This document shows positions 1-51,949 of a stretch of DNA of 64,000 bases, one piece after another. The notes beneath the pieces were generated by a model. That model had not been told where the DNA came from and made no database searches. It worked only from the letters and a program-made list of their open reading frames with translations. The translations under genes and the position numbers were made by a program. The number at the start of each line of letters is the position of its first letter. The first letter of the stretch is position 1. Origin of the DNA: Reticulitermes speratus (lineage: Eukaryota; Arthropoda; Insecta; Blattodea; Rhinotermitidae); the NCBI GenBank assembly GCA_021186555.1, contig JAJKFL010000007.1:3346501-3410500 (forward strand), given 5' to 3'.

Positions 1-971
1 GATAAGGGTACTAATTCATTGTACACCCAGTGTATCGTGAAGATTGTCAGTGCATCAAAACAGGTGTGTATTTCATGTGACTTTGTGGTATTGTCAGGAA
101 TCTCTCATAACATTCTTTGGTTAATATTGGTTGCATATTGTATGCTGAACAGTGACATTCTTCTGGTTTATATGTAATAAACCAAATCAAATTCTTATCT
201 TTCATGAATTTTAGTGTGTTGCAGGAGGTAGAGTGTAACTCTTAACACATTACGAAATAGGTCAAACCAGTATAGGTCTGTCAATTTCATGACAAGACTA
301 CAGAGTTTACATCTGGAGAATGTGGTTTTAATTCCCATTGGGGAATACATTGTTCTCTTCAGCACTGCCCCCAAGGCCAGCTTGGAACCAACACAGTCTT
401 GTATCCAGTGTGTTACCAGGGACTCTTTTCCCCAGCAGGTTGGCTGAGGCAGTAATACTTCTGACTTGTGTTTGGGAAGTTTGTTGTGTGATTCTTGGCT
501 GGGACTGTGATGGTCTTGACTTAGATGTATTGTAGCATTCATTAGTTCCTCCAAGCACATACAAGAGTGTTACCTTGAAGTAGGTTGTGATTGCTTCCTT
601 TCACAGCTTTCCCTATTCATTCATTAACCATTCAGCACTATATTGTCTTAGCTGATGTCAGTATCATTAAATAAACCATACCTGAAAGAATAAGTCTGTC
701 TAATGTCAAGGTTAAAAATGTTTGGAGGTACATGAACTCTCCTGCATACATCTTAATTGCATTGTAAGTAAACACAGTAACTGCTGTACCTTTTTCCTTT
801 TATGAAATAAAGTCACAACATTTGTGTCTGTGAATTATTGTCAGATGTCATAGTCGCACCTGTTTTCACTTTGAGGTTATTCAGCAGTTCTTGGTACATG
901 CTGCTGACATAACATTTTAAACTGCAGTAGTACCTTCATTTTTATAAATGTTATGTAACTTGGTTTTGCAG
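1..971. other. Upstream intron or flank of the cystatin-cathepsin gene
   Basis: AT-rich sequence ahead of the first recognisable exon. The exon at 972 starts in the middle of a cystatin domain, so the first exon of that domain, the signal peptide and the promoter must lie to the left of the window. I found no exon with good splice signals or any recognised repeat here; the short open frames have no family resemblance. Confidence 0.6.
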
Positions 972-40562
<39,591 letters not shown>

Positions 40563-42076
40563 GGTAAACTACGTACTCGTATGTGAATACTCTAATCTTT
40601 TATTGACAAATATGTTTTTCAGTATAAGACTGCGTGTTTTATATGATACTCTCTTTTAGCTTGATTATGGAAAGTTTTTGAAAGAATCTGTGTTTTTTAA
40701 GGGGATGTATTTTCATGTTGGAAATGAATTTGAAACGTATAATACGTTACGTAGTTGTATGTTAAATGTGTCAATATGGGAATTGACTTAGCTACTTAAG
40801 CAGAGCCTTTAAATTTGGTTTCTCTGATGGTGAAGTGTTTTTAAATACAAGAATAATTTCATTTTAATGGTGCTTCCTTTCAGGTAAATATTTGTTCTGG
40901 AATTTTTGGATATTTCCTATAACCCTTTACTTCACTATGATCATACAAATTTAAAGTGCATTATGTAACACAAGTCATGCCAGTGCAGATATTGTACTTA
41001 CCGACTGGAAACGAAGGTGGTTTTAAATGTGTCTTCTCTGATGATTCCCATATATGTAACAGAGAAATTGTAAAAACATTATTACTTCATCACCTAATCA
41101 CTGCAGTTTCCCAGTCATCAGCTTTTATAATACTGCATTCTGAATTTCAACATGCCATTTGGCATATATATTTCAAATGTTACATATGTAGTGCATATGA
41201 ACAATATAATGTCAATGAACCAACCACGGAATTGTTTTCATGTACAGGTAGGTCTTCTGGTAACAAAAAGTGAATGTACTGTGGGTGAGTGCAGTGATTT
41301 GAGCATGTCAGGATGCAGTCAAGTAGCATTACAAATGGACCTCAGTGGAGTAGACATGTGTTGACACTTGATACTCCAGTACTGGTTTTGGTCCGAGACA
41401 TAAGTACTGATGGTGTGTACATCATGTCATGTTCCATTGGTGTGTACATCATGTCATGTTCTGTTGGTGTGTACATCATGTCATGTTCCATTGGTGTGTA
41501 CATCATGTCATGTTTCATTAGTGTTCGCGTGTGCATCTAAGTTTTTTAACTCTGCACATAGATTACTGTTTCTGTACAGGAGTAGTGTGAAAGGAAATCA
41601 GTCAGGTAGTGGGGGAGGGTGGGGGGCATGGAGAGTTGTGTGTGTGTGTGTGAGAGAGAGAGATTAGTATTTTTTTAAATGATTTAGTACATTTTTGTTG
41701 TGAAAATTCACTGATGTGGAGTGACTTGAGGTGTTGGGGAAAATGAGGAAGGCTGATTGTGTCCTCATTTCTAGTCTCGAGGGGATGAGAAACAGTAATG
41801 TATGTTTGTAAACTGATAATGAAGTACTTTGCAAGGAATGTGAGGTGATGATGAAATACTGTGTGAGGAATGTATGGAGAAATATGTATTTCTGAAATAC
41901 TCATTAACATGTTATAGCTACATGAATTTTCATCCCCATTTTATATTATTTGCTGTTGATTTCTTTGTGCTGTTTCATATACTAACTTTACAGTTTTATA
42001 GAAGTTCAGAAACATAATTACTTTTAATAGGTACTATTAACAAGTTGCATGTGAGTGATAGTATTGTAGTAATAAA
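40563..42076 (+). other. Probable 3' UTR up to the first AATAAA
   Basis: No coding signal follows the stop. The first AATAAA that I find is at 42071-42076. If the GTAAAC at 40564 is used as a donor, the UTR would be spliced and its end would differ. Confidence 0.35.
41411..41518 (+). repeat. 27-bp minisatellite, four units
   Basis: Units of TGGTGTGTACATCATGTC plus ATGTTCCAT, differing at one or two bases. Because 27 is a multiple of three the array is open in several frames. It lies in the likely 3' UTR. Confidence 0.9.
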
Positions 42077-42154
42077 GAGATGAAGATGCAGATTGAAGAC
42101 TTGTGGAATGTTACATCATGTCGACTAGTAAATAGTTGCCAACGTTTAGGAGTG

Positions 42155-42330
42155 TAGTGCCTCCACCTTTTTAAGGGTCAAGCCAGACAAGAAGATGGAG
42201 GCATTATGCTCCACAGAAACATCTGTAAGTAAACATGACATAACATCCCAGAAGACTTGCATGTTCATCACGACATCTGTCAGAAACTCAAGTCTCACAA
42301 AGGTGAAGATAAAATGAAGCATTAAGCAGT
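42155..42330 (-). repeat. Fragment of an interspersed repeat (CTTCTGGGATGT type)
   Basis: On the minus strand, TTTGTGAGACTTGAGTTTCT, GTCTTCTGGGATGTTATGTC and TCTTGTCTGGCTTGACCC are laid out like a repeat I associate with cockroach and termite genomes. Shorter pieces recur near 3560, 3950 and 4680. Confidence 0.4.
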
Positions 42331-42660
42331 GTTTCTCACTTGGTGGGACTTGACAACCTGCCAGGTGAGATGTGAGGTCTCCAAAATAGTAACTTGTGTC
42401 AGTGAATATCATGTAATACTGAAATACACATAATTGTGGAAGGGTCCCCCTTTGGGAAAGAGAAGCTGTGTTTCTACTGCGGTGGCATCATAATTTTGGC
42501 TGCTGGAATGCACGATGCGGAAGATTGAGAATTGCTAGCTCAAAGAATGAGTGTTTGCAGAACCATATAAAGGCAGAAATCTTTTCAGAAGGTATTATTA
42601 CAGTGGAAGGCTTTTATTACCCATCAGCCTGCTTTGGCAGTGAATGCGTGTAATGAGAAT

Positions 42661-43861
42661 GTCAATTGAACTTCTTAAACTGACTCAAGTGCTGTGGTTT
42701 AGTAAATATTTCTTAGATAACATTGTGTTTTAATAGTTCTTTATAGTTGCTGTGCCTGATACTCTGTAACATCAAGTGTCCAAATTTTGTGTGATCTAAA
42801 AATTGTAAAGAATTTAATGCTACTCTCTTGACATATTCTGTTTTCCATAGTAAGTTTTGCTAATAGCAGGAGCAATATTACGTCAGTTTTATGAACTACT
42901 AAAAACAGGAAAAATTCAATTAAATCTGTGTCTTGGAAAGGAAATATTTGTTTGTTTGTTGTTTTATATACATGTATGTATGTGCACGCGCGCGTTCACA
43001 CACAGACACACACTTGCAGTTACTAGAACTACTATATTTCGACTTCTTAATGACGGTTACATCAATGTCCAGTGATACTTTGAATGTGAAATGTTGTATA
43101 GTCCATCGTATCTTGCTTTTAAATTAGCGGATACTGAATGATGTAAAGAGGTGTGCTGTATGGATATTATGAGTATTATATATACTCTGTAGTTCCATAC
43201 CAGCCAACATGAAAGCTCACTGCAGAGAATGTGGTGTGTGTTGAGTGAAAGATGCTTCTGGTGTCGTGTAGAACTGGCTGTCTTAAATGATAATTTTCCT
43301 TGGGTGTAAACTCGGCAGAATATTCACTTAATTTGGCTTATGTTTAGTAAAAAGTAAATTTTTGTTATGTATGTGTTGACCTTTTGTGGTTGCAAATAAT
43401 TATACAGTGTGGATTGTAATTAATGTCCTCTTGGACAGTGACCTGCTGCACACCAAAAGTTTTGTGAGGTTAGGATGAGCAGAGTTGGTGTCTAATGGTA
43501 CAAGGGACAGCATTGTCTGCAATTTGTGCTTTTGTTGTAGAGGAAGCACATCTCACAGTTAACTTACTTATTGCTTACTCACCTAATGGACTTCGTGCTT
43601 CACTGAGGAACTAGTGGGCTGTATCAGGTATGTGAGGAACGATATTGACTTACCCTTTTAGAACAAATGTGTAGTGATAAAAATGTTTTAATAATATATG
43701 TATCATAACATATGGACATTACATATTTATGTCATTTTTATGTGTACAGTGTGGAAATGTACAATCAAAATGGGATCTAGTACATTAAAATGATTTACTT
43801 ATTATTTCTGTTGTTAATGATAGTGTAATCCCAGTGTGCTAAAGGTAACTTTCACCCTAGA
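42661..43861. other. No gene recognised
   Basis: AT-rich sequence with short open frames only. A CA/GT-rich patch near 42985-43015 is a microsatellite. Confidence 0.45.
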
Positions 43862-44120
43862 ACAGGCCATAAAGGCACAAAGGGGGAGTACAGGTATAGC
43901 TGTACTCCTTTAACCTAGGAGCTAGATGGGGGTGGGTGATCAAGTCAATGCCACGTCTTGGCTGCTTTATAACTTGGGGGGCGGGGGGAGATCCAGCATC
44001 CATTATACAGGAGGCTGGCTGGGCCCCAGGGCCGGTCTGGATGGGTACTAAAAATCTAGCCTCACTGGGATTTGATCCCAGGACTGCCCAGGCCGTAGTG
44101 AGTCGTATACCAGTGTGCAC
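43862..44120 (-). repeat. tRNA-derived SINE (family 2), minus strand
   Basis: Reading the minus strand: B box GGGATCAAATCCCAG, then ACCCATCCAGACCGGCCCTG, CAGCCTCCTGTATAATGG, GCTATACCTGTACTCCCC and TGCCTTTATGGCC. Order and spacing match the other family 2 copies. Confidence 0.75.
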
Positions 44121-45079
44121 AGATGTAAAATAGAAACGGTAATAATAGTAACAAATCTGCAGGACCAGAAATCTGTGAAGTAAGAATGTAGGCTGTATGA
44201 GTTCTGCTCATAGCTTCTTGTTCTCATCATTTAAAAAGCAAAACAAACCATACTCCACTCTCATTACCAATGATATGTTGTGCACCTACATTACACATGT
44301 AATGTGCAGTTGATACTTTTCAGGGACTAGTTTAGTTGTGTCTGGGCTACTTGTGCTTGTGTCTCTGTAACTGTGGGCAGTTGATTTCCCTGACCCCATA
44401 TGGAATGACAAACTGGAGCCCTGAGCATTGAGGGGATTACCACAGAGGCAGAACTTCAAACTGAAGCTGCACTGCAGTTTCAGTATCTCAGGACTGAACG
44501 AGCAGTTTTCACACAGCTCACAATAATCAACCAAAATTTCTGCAGTACAATCCTGAGTAGCGTGGTCACACTTTCACAAAAACAGACCAGTATGTCTTTA
44601 CAGCTTCAGATGTTGGCAGGTATCATTATGAATATGAGAATATAGTTGGTGATAATTTTGGATTTCACTTTCGTTCTGTGGCTCTTGTTGGTAACATGGG
44701 ACGAATTGAAAACGACAGGTTTTGGCTACAGTTAGATGACACTAGACATGATAAAGGTAGGAGAATTTGTACAAAATCAATAACTTCATATCTTTAGGAA
44801 TGAAATTAAAATTTAATTTAGGAAGAAATAAACAGCAAACAAAATTCATTGAATGCTTGCCAACATTAAAAATCCTGTCAATCCATCTACCTGAAACATA
44901 GAATGAGAGAAAAACTTCTTAATGCCAGCTGAGAAATCACAATTTTCTTGTCATCCAGCCCATACCCCGTCGGAAGAAAAATCCTCAGCATGTGATGAGG
45001 AGAGTTAAAAAGGTGAGGACAAATGGCATGCTGTATATACCGATGACAACCAAACCAAGTTTGTAGCATATTCGTGGAA

Positions 45080-45420
45080 TGTGCGAGGTACCAAGTTTGA
45101 GAAAAATCCCTGTAATGGAAGCCCAGATACAGCCAAGAATGTTCTTTGTTCCCCAAGTAAAGTGCCTTTTATTATTGACCAACAGGAATAAAACTTACAT
45201 CATTTATTTTGCCTGGGCAGAAAATTTTGGGATAGTAAATATCAGGAAAATCTCTCCAACAGAGGCCGAGATACGATGAAAAGTACTTTGTTCTCCAAGT
45301 AAATTGTCCATTATTGAGTGATAGCAACCAAACTTTCATCATCTATAGCGCATATGTGGGGACTGCCAAGTATTAAGTTTCAGGAAAATCCTTGCAATGC
45401 AAGTGCAGATGCAGCTGAAA
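45080..45420 (-). repeat. Degenerate tandem repeat, period about 140 bp
   Basis: GAAAAATCCCTGTAATGGAAG, or its variants GGAAAATCTCTCCAACAGAG and GGAAAATCCTTGCAATGCAA, recurs at about 45110, 45244 and 45382 with ATACAG/ATACGA following. Read on the minus strand, AAGTTTGGTTGCTATCACTC resembles segments of the array at 2430-2905, so the two may be one family. Confidence 0.55.
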
Positions 45421-47886
45421 TGCAAGCCAAGATACAGACGAAGAGGTTCTTCGTGTAGAAGCTTTTGTTGGTGGCAGGAGAGTTACTCTGTTGCAGAAGA
45501 GAAATTGCATTGCTGTCAGCATGGATTGAAGTTTGAGAGCAGTCATTTCCTTCTTGTGTCCTCTTATTCTTGTGTCCTCCAACCATGTGATATTTACGCT
45601 GGTAATTGGCTCTGCACAGAGCTGAGTGCGTAGCATGCTGAAGAGCACACTGCAGAGGATGAAAGAACTTTCTCTGGCATGGATGAGAACGTTTATATTT
45701 ACCAATTAGTCTTCTCATTAGATGGGAGGATAATACCTATGTAAGTGGGTCTGAAAGATATAGGGTGGGAAGGTGTTGACTGGATTTATCTGGCTAAGGA
45801 GAAGTGGTGGACTGTTGTGAACACGGTGCTGGACCGCTCAGTTTCATTAAATGCAGAGAATTTCTTTACTAGCTGAGGAACTATTAGCTTTTGAAGGACT
45901 GCTGTGTGGAGTTATTTCTTTTTTCCAAAAGGTGAGGACATGTTGCTTTTGTCCAAAATGACGTCCCTTGGTTTTAATGTTTTAGATTCTTCAAATAGTG
46001 GCAGCAGAATTACCTGATTGAAGGTGGTGTGGAGGCATATTATACACAGAGAAGGCAATAAGTGTGTGGGCTTACTGAAAGTGGCCACCATTCTTGCAGT
46101 ATAGTCCAGCCTTGCAGATCTGCTTTTGTGCTAGATGCTAGCATTCACCTGCGTGTTGGTGCCCACTTCTGCTCTTACATAATTATGTGCACTTTTGTTC
46201 ATATGAATGATACCACAGATCGAGAGAAATTTTTCTACTAAAACAAGTAGTTTCATATTTGATGTCTTTTTAGCATTTTTACTTTTTCATGTAGTTTTAC
46301 TTAGTTATAAAGGTAATTTGTCAGTGAAAACAGCGGTATTAAAATGGGTGATCATGAAAGGTTGAAATGTTGCACATTAAGTTTCACAAATGTTGAGGCT
46401 CAGCTGTTAAAGGCAGTGCTATTAGTGCAGTGTTCTTATTTGTCTTCATTTGTTATCAGCTCTCACTTTATGCAGACCTGCAGGCAGAAGATTACATGTA
46501 TATAATGTCAAATTCAGGCATGAAGCTAAAATGACAGTCTGTGTATCCATTTGAGAATAAGAATAAATGTAAGAGCAATGCGCTGAGAGTGGTTTATATG
46601 TGCAATCAAGGTAGCAGAGGTCCAGGAGAAGCAGAAAGTAGTTCAAGTACATCGTCACAACAGTCCACCTCTCACCAGATTTCCAAGTTCAGGTATTGGT
46701 TTGGCCAAGGAAAATGCATCATGTGAAACAGACAACAGAGTACAGGAAATCAAGAAGATTTGCATTTTGTGTCACCAGTGCATGGTTGACAGTTTTCATT
46801 TTACAGTCAAGAAAATGTATTTCAGTGCTCTGGTATTAGACACAAGTGGCTTGCAGTTTATGTATTGGTTTCAACTAGACATTATTATTGGCAGATTATT
46901 AGTAGTGACATCATTCACAAGTAATGGCTTAGAGAAGAAAGTAAACCCAGTAGAAAGATGTGGAGGATTGAGATTGAAATGTAATTTAATAAATCAAAGA
47001 TAAAAGTCTTTAAGAAAGGAAGATAAATTTATTACTACTGCAAGATAGAGGATGAATAGACAAAATATAGAGTTTGTAGATACATTTAATTAGTGAGTAA
47101 TTTTGGGAAGAAACTGCAGGGTAGAATGAGCAAATGACATTAGTTGAAGCAAAAGGTTATCAAGTACTGGTAGCTGTTGCTAAGTGTTTGTCCATAACCC
47201 ATATATGATGCATAATAACTAATGGTATTGCAACAGGTTTAAGTATATCCAGTTTTAGAATTATTAGAACTTGTACTGGGTTTTGAAAACAGACCAAATC
47301 ACGAACAGTGTGGAAGTTTTCTTGTGGTGTTCGTTAGTCACTCCAGCAGATGACAGACGACTACTTGATCGAACTCTGGCTGCATGCAAATCCCATCTTC
47401 ATTCATCATACCATTTGATGCTACTCTTGCGATCCTGGTGTCATCAAATATGCAACACAAAAATATTAGAAGTGAAAGCATACTGTAATTACATTTGTAT
47501 GATGTCTTGTGGTACAGTATTACAATGTAATTTGTGTTTTACTTCAGGGTTGCACAAATTTTCCAAAATTCTAGGTGCCAGACAGATGACATGAAGCAAG
47601 TTCCATGCTGAGGATCCACAAATATTAGGCACCACCATACAAATTTTTGTCACCACAGTGACTTGGCCCCCGGGTTTGTGCACACCTGTTTTGCTTTATT
47701 TTTTACTCACTTTCCAGATATGCAGAATCATCAAGGACTTCTCTGTGAGGTTGCCTTAATATTAGAAATGTAAACTAAAGAAGGGAAAATATTGAAAACC
47801 ATTTATTTAGTAGCTAAATATGATTGTGTATGTGTGTAAGAGAAATTTGACAGGTAAAACCATATAAATTCTCTTGCCAATTTGTT

Positions 47887-47890
<4 letters not shown>
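45421..47890. other. No gene recognised
   Basis: No open frame over about 110 codons and no recognised repeat. Nothing here has convincing splice-bounded coding sequence. Confidence 0.45.

Positions 47891-47921
<31 letters not shown>
47891..47921. repeat. Poly-G tract, 31 bp
   Basis: Uninterrupted run of 31 G. Related C runs occur at 49287-49310 and 57402-57439. Long G runs are rare and could form quadruplexes, or reflect assembly noise. Confidence 0.95.
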
Positions 47922-47922
<1 letters not shown>

Positions 47923-48335
47923 AGCTGGAATATTGGTGGGATGTGTAAGCGATGGATTATCGCAGTGGTTCACCAGGTTGCCCATAGGAGCAGTGGTTCA
48001 CTACGCACTAATGCATTCTTTTTGTACATAACAGCCCAGTCTGAACGTGATGTCACTTCTTGTCCCTCATTGCTACGGATTGCATTGACTGCACATCTCA
48101 TTCGTGGTGCCGTTCACTACGTGTTTTCTGATGCATGTTCTAGATAGGATCAGTGTACTATATGACCTGTGGTCGTTTGGCGCGATTTAATTTGTAGTGT
48201 GGCTGCTTTGGGCGATGGTTGGTTGGGTGGGTGTGGTTTACAAAACGGGAGCCGGTGGCGTTACGTCCACAGATTAACTACTACCAGATATACAGTTGCA
48301 ATGCTATTGGTCAGAAACGGGGAGCCGAACCTATT

Positions 48336-48550
48336 GTTCAATGTAGTTTTCTCGGTAGCACAGCCGCGTCAATTCGTTTGAATACAACGTTTCGGGGACT
48401 AGCTCCGTGCCCATCCTCAGGCAAAAACTGGTCAGTTTTGCCTGAGGAAAACTGTACAGTTTTGCCTGAGGATGGGGACGGAGCTAGTCCCCGAAACGTT
48501 GTATTCAAACGAATTGACGCGGCTGTGCTACCGAGAAAACTATATTGAAT
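48336..48550. repeat. Large palindrome with hammerhead-like cores in both arms
   Basis: Left arm about 48336-48435 and right arm about 48445-48550 are near-perfect reverse complements. Each arm has the order TTTTGCCTGAGGA, stem, GAAACGTTGTATTC, GACGCGGCTGTGCTACCG. The apex (GGTCAG, CCTGAGGAAAACTGTACAG) coincides with the left end of the 8.1-kb duplication. Confidence 0.85.
48466..48500 (+). ncRNA. Hammerhead-ribozyme-like core (palindrome, right arm)
   Basis: CTGAGGA (48466-48472) fits the conserved CUGANGA box. A 6-bp perfect stem GGGGAC/GTCCCC with a 7-nt loop follows, then GAAACGTT (48493-48500), which fits GAAA plus a 2-bp helix III and a U cleavage base. This matches the minimal type I hammerhead seen in Penelope-like elements and retrozymes. 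Activity is not shown. The left arm has the inverted version with one stem mismatch. Confidence 0.5.
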
Positions 48551-49139
48551 CATGTCGCCGCGAAAGTTTTAAAACATATATCGAACCTATTGTGCTGCCA
48601 TCTATGCGAGGTTCGGGAAGTACCACAAGGTGTTAGTAGCAATCGGTAGCAATAACCCAGTCGGTAAGAAGGTTGACTACTATCCGACCATCAATATGTT
48701 ACGTCTGTCTATATAATTCGTGTTATTAACTTAAGCGTCATATTGAAAAATTGTGTTGGTTATTTCGTGAGTTACATGCAGGTCATTTATATCTAAAGTT
48801 AGCATCGTATTTTAAGGTTTTGTGTTGAAGATTACCACTTCGTTGGCGACGCATATCCTCCAATGACTGTCGTAATCACAGATGATCTTAGTACGTAATC
48901 GTTAAAAGACTTATAAATATGCACGTGTGGTAGCCTCCATTTTGTCACGTTGTAGGTAGGATTTACATGTTCATTACAGGTTTACTGAGTTCACTGTAAT
49001 TCTGTTTCAGCGGTGTAAGGGATTCAGAATTAATTTCTGTGTTCCGTAATAACCATCCTGTTGCATAATTAAGGTGAAATTATGGTGCACACGGAGTTGG
49101 AAATATTGGCGATAGATGTTTCTAGACTCGGGTTGTGAA

Positions 49140-50090
49140 GTGAATTTTAGGAAGCATTCCCTGAATTTAATCCACTTTTAATTTCTACATGAATTAATTT
49201 TGATTTGTTAGTGTCACTCCGAAATATGTGAACTTTGCGACATTGAAGCATCCAAGGTTTCTAGGTAGCCCACTGACCACAAGCTGCCCCCCCCCCCCCC
49301 CCCCCCCCCCGGACAGCAAGCATGCAACATATTCTTTCACGTGTTCCGGGGATTGTTTAGGCACCAGACACACAGACCACCCCCGCTTCAGTCGTCGAAC
49401 TGGGGACGGAACCCAGGATCCCTGGGTCGTTGCAATATTTTGAAAAGATATATTAAATGTCTTTAAGGTTGTGCTTTCACCATGCATTCTGTTGATGAGA
49501 GATGAATATATACTGTACTGGTTTTCTCAGCATTTATTTCGAGACCAGCCATCTTAATAGCAGTTAAAGAGGCTTCTGTGTTTTTCTTAATGTCAACCCA
49601 TTTATGTTCTTGCCCCATAAGTTTATGTCGTCATTGTAGACGAGAAGGTGACATAGCAATTCAGTTTCAGCCCACCTTTAACCTTCCTAATGTCATATAC
49701 TAAAATGAAGTTGAAGGTTGAAAGTGGTGAAGCATCTCCTTGTTTGAGACCATTTGAATAGGAAATGTGTAGACATGTGTTTTGTTGTGTGGGCTTTACT
49801 GTAGGTTTCATTTAAACACATTTTAATTAACCTAACTAATTTCATGGGTATACCACACTCAATGAGGATAATATTCAAAACTTCCGTAGTTCTCGCATCA
49901 TAGACTTTCTTGAAACGCATAAGTAGCAGATGCATTGCCCAATTGTATTCTCTCTTTTGCTTAAGTATCTGACAAATACTGAATGATATGTGTTTGGTTT
50001 GTAACGTGGAACGGAGGTTAGGCTTTTACGTTGAATCCCCCAGAATTGCGTTTTGATATTTCTGTTTAATGTACCAACCAAGTGCACTTA
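49140..50090 (-). mobile_element. Decayed RTE-like LINE fragment, copy A
   Basis: The minus strand gives pieces of an RT: NWAMHLLLMRFKKVYDARTT, ILIECGIPMKLVRLIKMCLN, SNGLKQGDASPLSTFNFILV and, after an insertion, NVAKFTYFGVTLTNQN. They are in order but in different frames. The group is widespread in insects. Confidence 0.7.
49255..49437 (-). repeat. Insertion with C24 tract inside the LINE
   Basis: A GC-rich block of about 180 bp interrupts the RT text between FQNIA and FNVAKF. The near-duplicate flanks (TTTCAAAATATTGCAA and CTTCAATGTCGCAAA on the minus strand) look like a target duplication of about 15 bp. It holds a C24 run at 49287-49310 and GAACTGGGGACGGAACCCAG. Confidence 0.55.
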
Positions 50091-50122
50091 TAATATGTAT
50101 GACGTCATAATCACTTCACTCC

Positions 50123-50152
50123 TATATGTTTCCGCATGACTGCCATCTTCAG
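50123..50152 (-). ncRNA. Hammerhead-ribozyme-like core, weak stem
   Basis: On the minus strand CTGAAGA (50146-50152), a short GCA/TGC stem, then GAAACATATA (50123-50132). The core boxes fit, but stem II is only about 3 bp. Confidence 0.3.
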
Positions 50153-50309
50153 GAAGTACATGCCAAGTTTAAAACCATTTATAGTAAAATGAATTACGTC
50201 TATGAAATTCGTAACTTTTGATGAACTCTGCAGTTAATATCAGTTCTTATATGGATACAAGTTGTGAATTTCCTATTGTATTATGGACATATATAAGACT
50301 TATAAAATA

Positions 50310-50657
50310 CAGGGCATACACAAAAGAATGGTGCAGTTTCAAAAGTGAATAAAAAATTTTTGTCTCACATTACACGGGCACAACATACACCGTCAGCGGC
50401 GGCAACTGTCCAAGTTTCTCATTTGGTAATTACAATCCTTCAATGTATGCACCCTGGGTCACACGACACACATCCACACGGTAATCAAACTCATCCCAGA
50501 CCCGGTGTAGCATGTCCGCTGTAATGGCCTGCAGTGCATGCGTCATCCGATCACGAATTTCATTGATGGACGTGGGCAATGGTGGTACATAAACGCTGTC
50601 TTTAACGAACCCCCAAAGAAAGAACTCGCACGGTGTAAGATCTACCCCTGTAGCCAA
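50310..50657 (-). mobile_element. C-terminal fragment of an IS630/Tc1-mariner transposase, copy A
   Basis: The minus strand from 50657 reads LTPCEFFLWGFVKDSVYVPP and later DEFDYRVDVCRVTQGAYIEG, the end of the DDE domain and C-terminus of a Tc1-type transposase. About 120 bp later comes a probable terminal repeat starting CAGGGCATACACAAAAGAAT next to TA. The first two thirds of the gene are absent. Confidence 0.7.
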
Positions 50658-51949
50658 CTAGCCCCCTCCCCCTACTGTATTGATAGGGTTGAGTCTTGAG
50701 GTTAAGTCCTTGAACGTTGTTTTGAGTAATTTTACTAGTGAAAAAGTGAATGGTTTTGTTTCGTTGGGAGAAACTGACCTACGAGAAAGTAATTTAATTA
50801 CGGACGTCTGGGTTTCATTTTGTGCTTTACAGACAGGCTTTCAGGTTGAGATTCCTGATTCATTAGAGAATACAGTAGTGACATAAGTGGGTCTGCAGTA
50901 CCTGCGAATATCCATGAAGTGGTTCAGGAATATTCTTTTGGTAATTACAACCCCAGTTAATTTTTTCGTCATTTTTAAGAGTGGGTTGTGGGGTTGATTG
51001 TATCAACAAATACTGACGTACCTCTAATGAGGCCGTTTAGACTCGACTGTGTATCAAATCACCAGGTGATCTGTATCGAACTGCACGCAGGCGCTCCCTT
51101 CTGCAGTGTACTGGCTAGTCAACGTGACGTCACACCACCGACCCACATCATTTCTCCATGTGGGTAAAACGCTCCTGAAGATTTAAACGACACCAAATAG
51201 ACTACTACTATCATGTCTATTCATTAATTAATCGCCCTGCCATTTTGCCTACACAAATATCCGGAAGCTCTTTTTATTTGCTGCTGTGTTTTATGTTTTC
51301 GTATATTTGCCGTGTCGCACGTGTTGTCAATCTCACGACACGTGTGTCCATTTAGAATACGCACAGCATGTCTTAGCATTGCTAAAGTTTACTGCGTAGT
51401 TGCTTGTGTATTGTAATAGCTGTTTCAGATGTAGTTGTGACACGTGTCGTTGTGTACGGTTATCCTTCCACAGGCACCGCTGTACCCCATTTTTGTTTTG
51501 CTTGTGCGTTTTTCGAATGTAATCAGAATAGGGATCATTTTTTGGTCAACTCTGCACATAATATCCCCGTTAAAGTTGGCATTAACCTATTTTTATGTCC
51601 GCTAGTTACATATGTACTAGTTCAACACTCGCATTGTTTGTACAGTATTTGTAATGTAATGGTGACTGGTTCATTCCCTGCAGCGTATGACGTAACGTCG
51701 TCACTTTGTGGTCTCTAGAAAGATCAGATACCTTCGAACTGTAACAGGCCTGTAGGTCCACATGCACCTGTAACAGGCCTGTCAAACTGAGAGCTGGTTG
51801 CAGGTCAAATGCGAAATCCAACCCGACACATGAGCCGGAACATTTTATGTTATTTAATGTTATGCATGTTATCCATGTAAGATAATATTACGATGTTTAT
51901 TCCGACGACTGCACAAAATTAGAAAAAAAAATTATACAATCATATAGTA

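Noticed and set aside
195-564. Overlapping open frames on the minus strand near the left edge
   Set aside because: No recognised domain, no consistent splice context and no repetition; most likely chance frames in an intron.
41342-41667. Possible CRISPR-like or peptide-repeat array
   Set aside because: Units are directly joined 27-bp repeats with no spacers; an ordinary minisatellite.
48219-48553. Pair of similar open frames on opposite strands
   Set aside because: They are the two arms of the palindrome read in mirror image.
49194-49487. Glycine-run protein on the minus strand
   Set aside because: Created by the C24 tract inside a decayed LINE.
51404-51718. 104-codon frame, also seen in copy B at 59527-59844
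   Set aside because: A one-base indel between the copies changes the frame at its start, which argues against coding constraint, and no domain is recognised.
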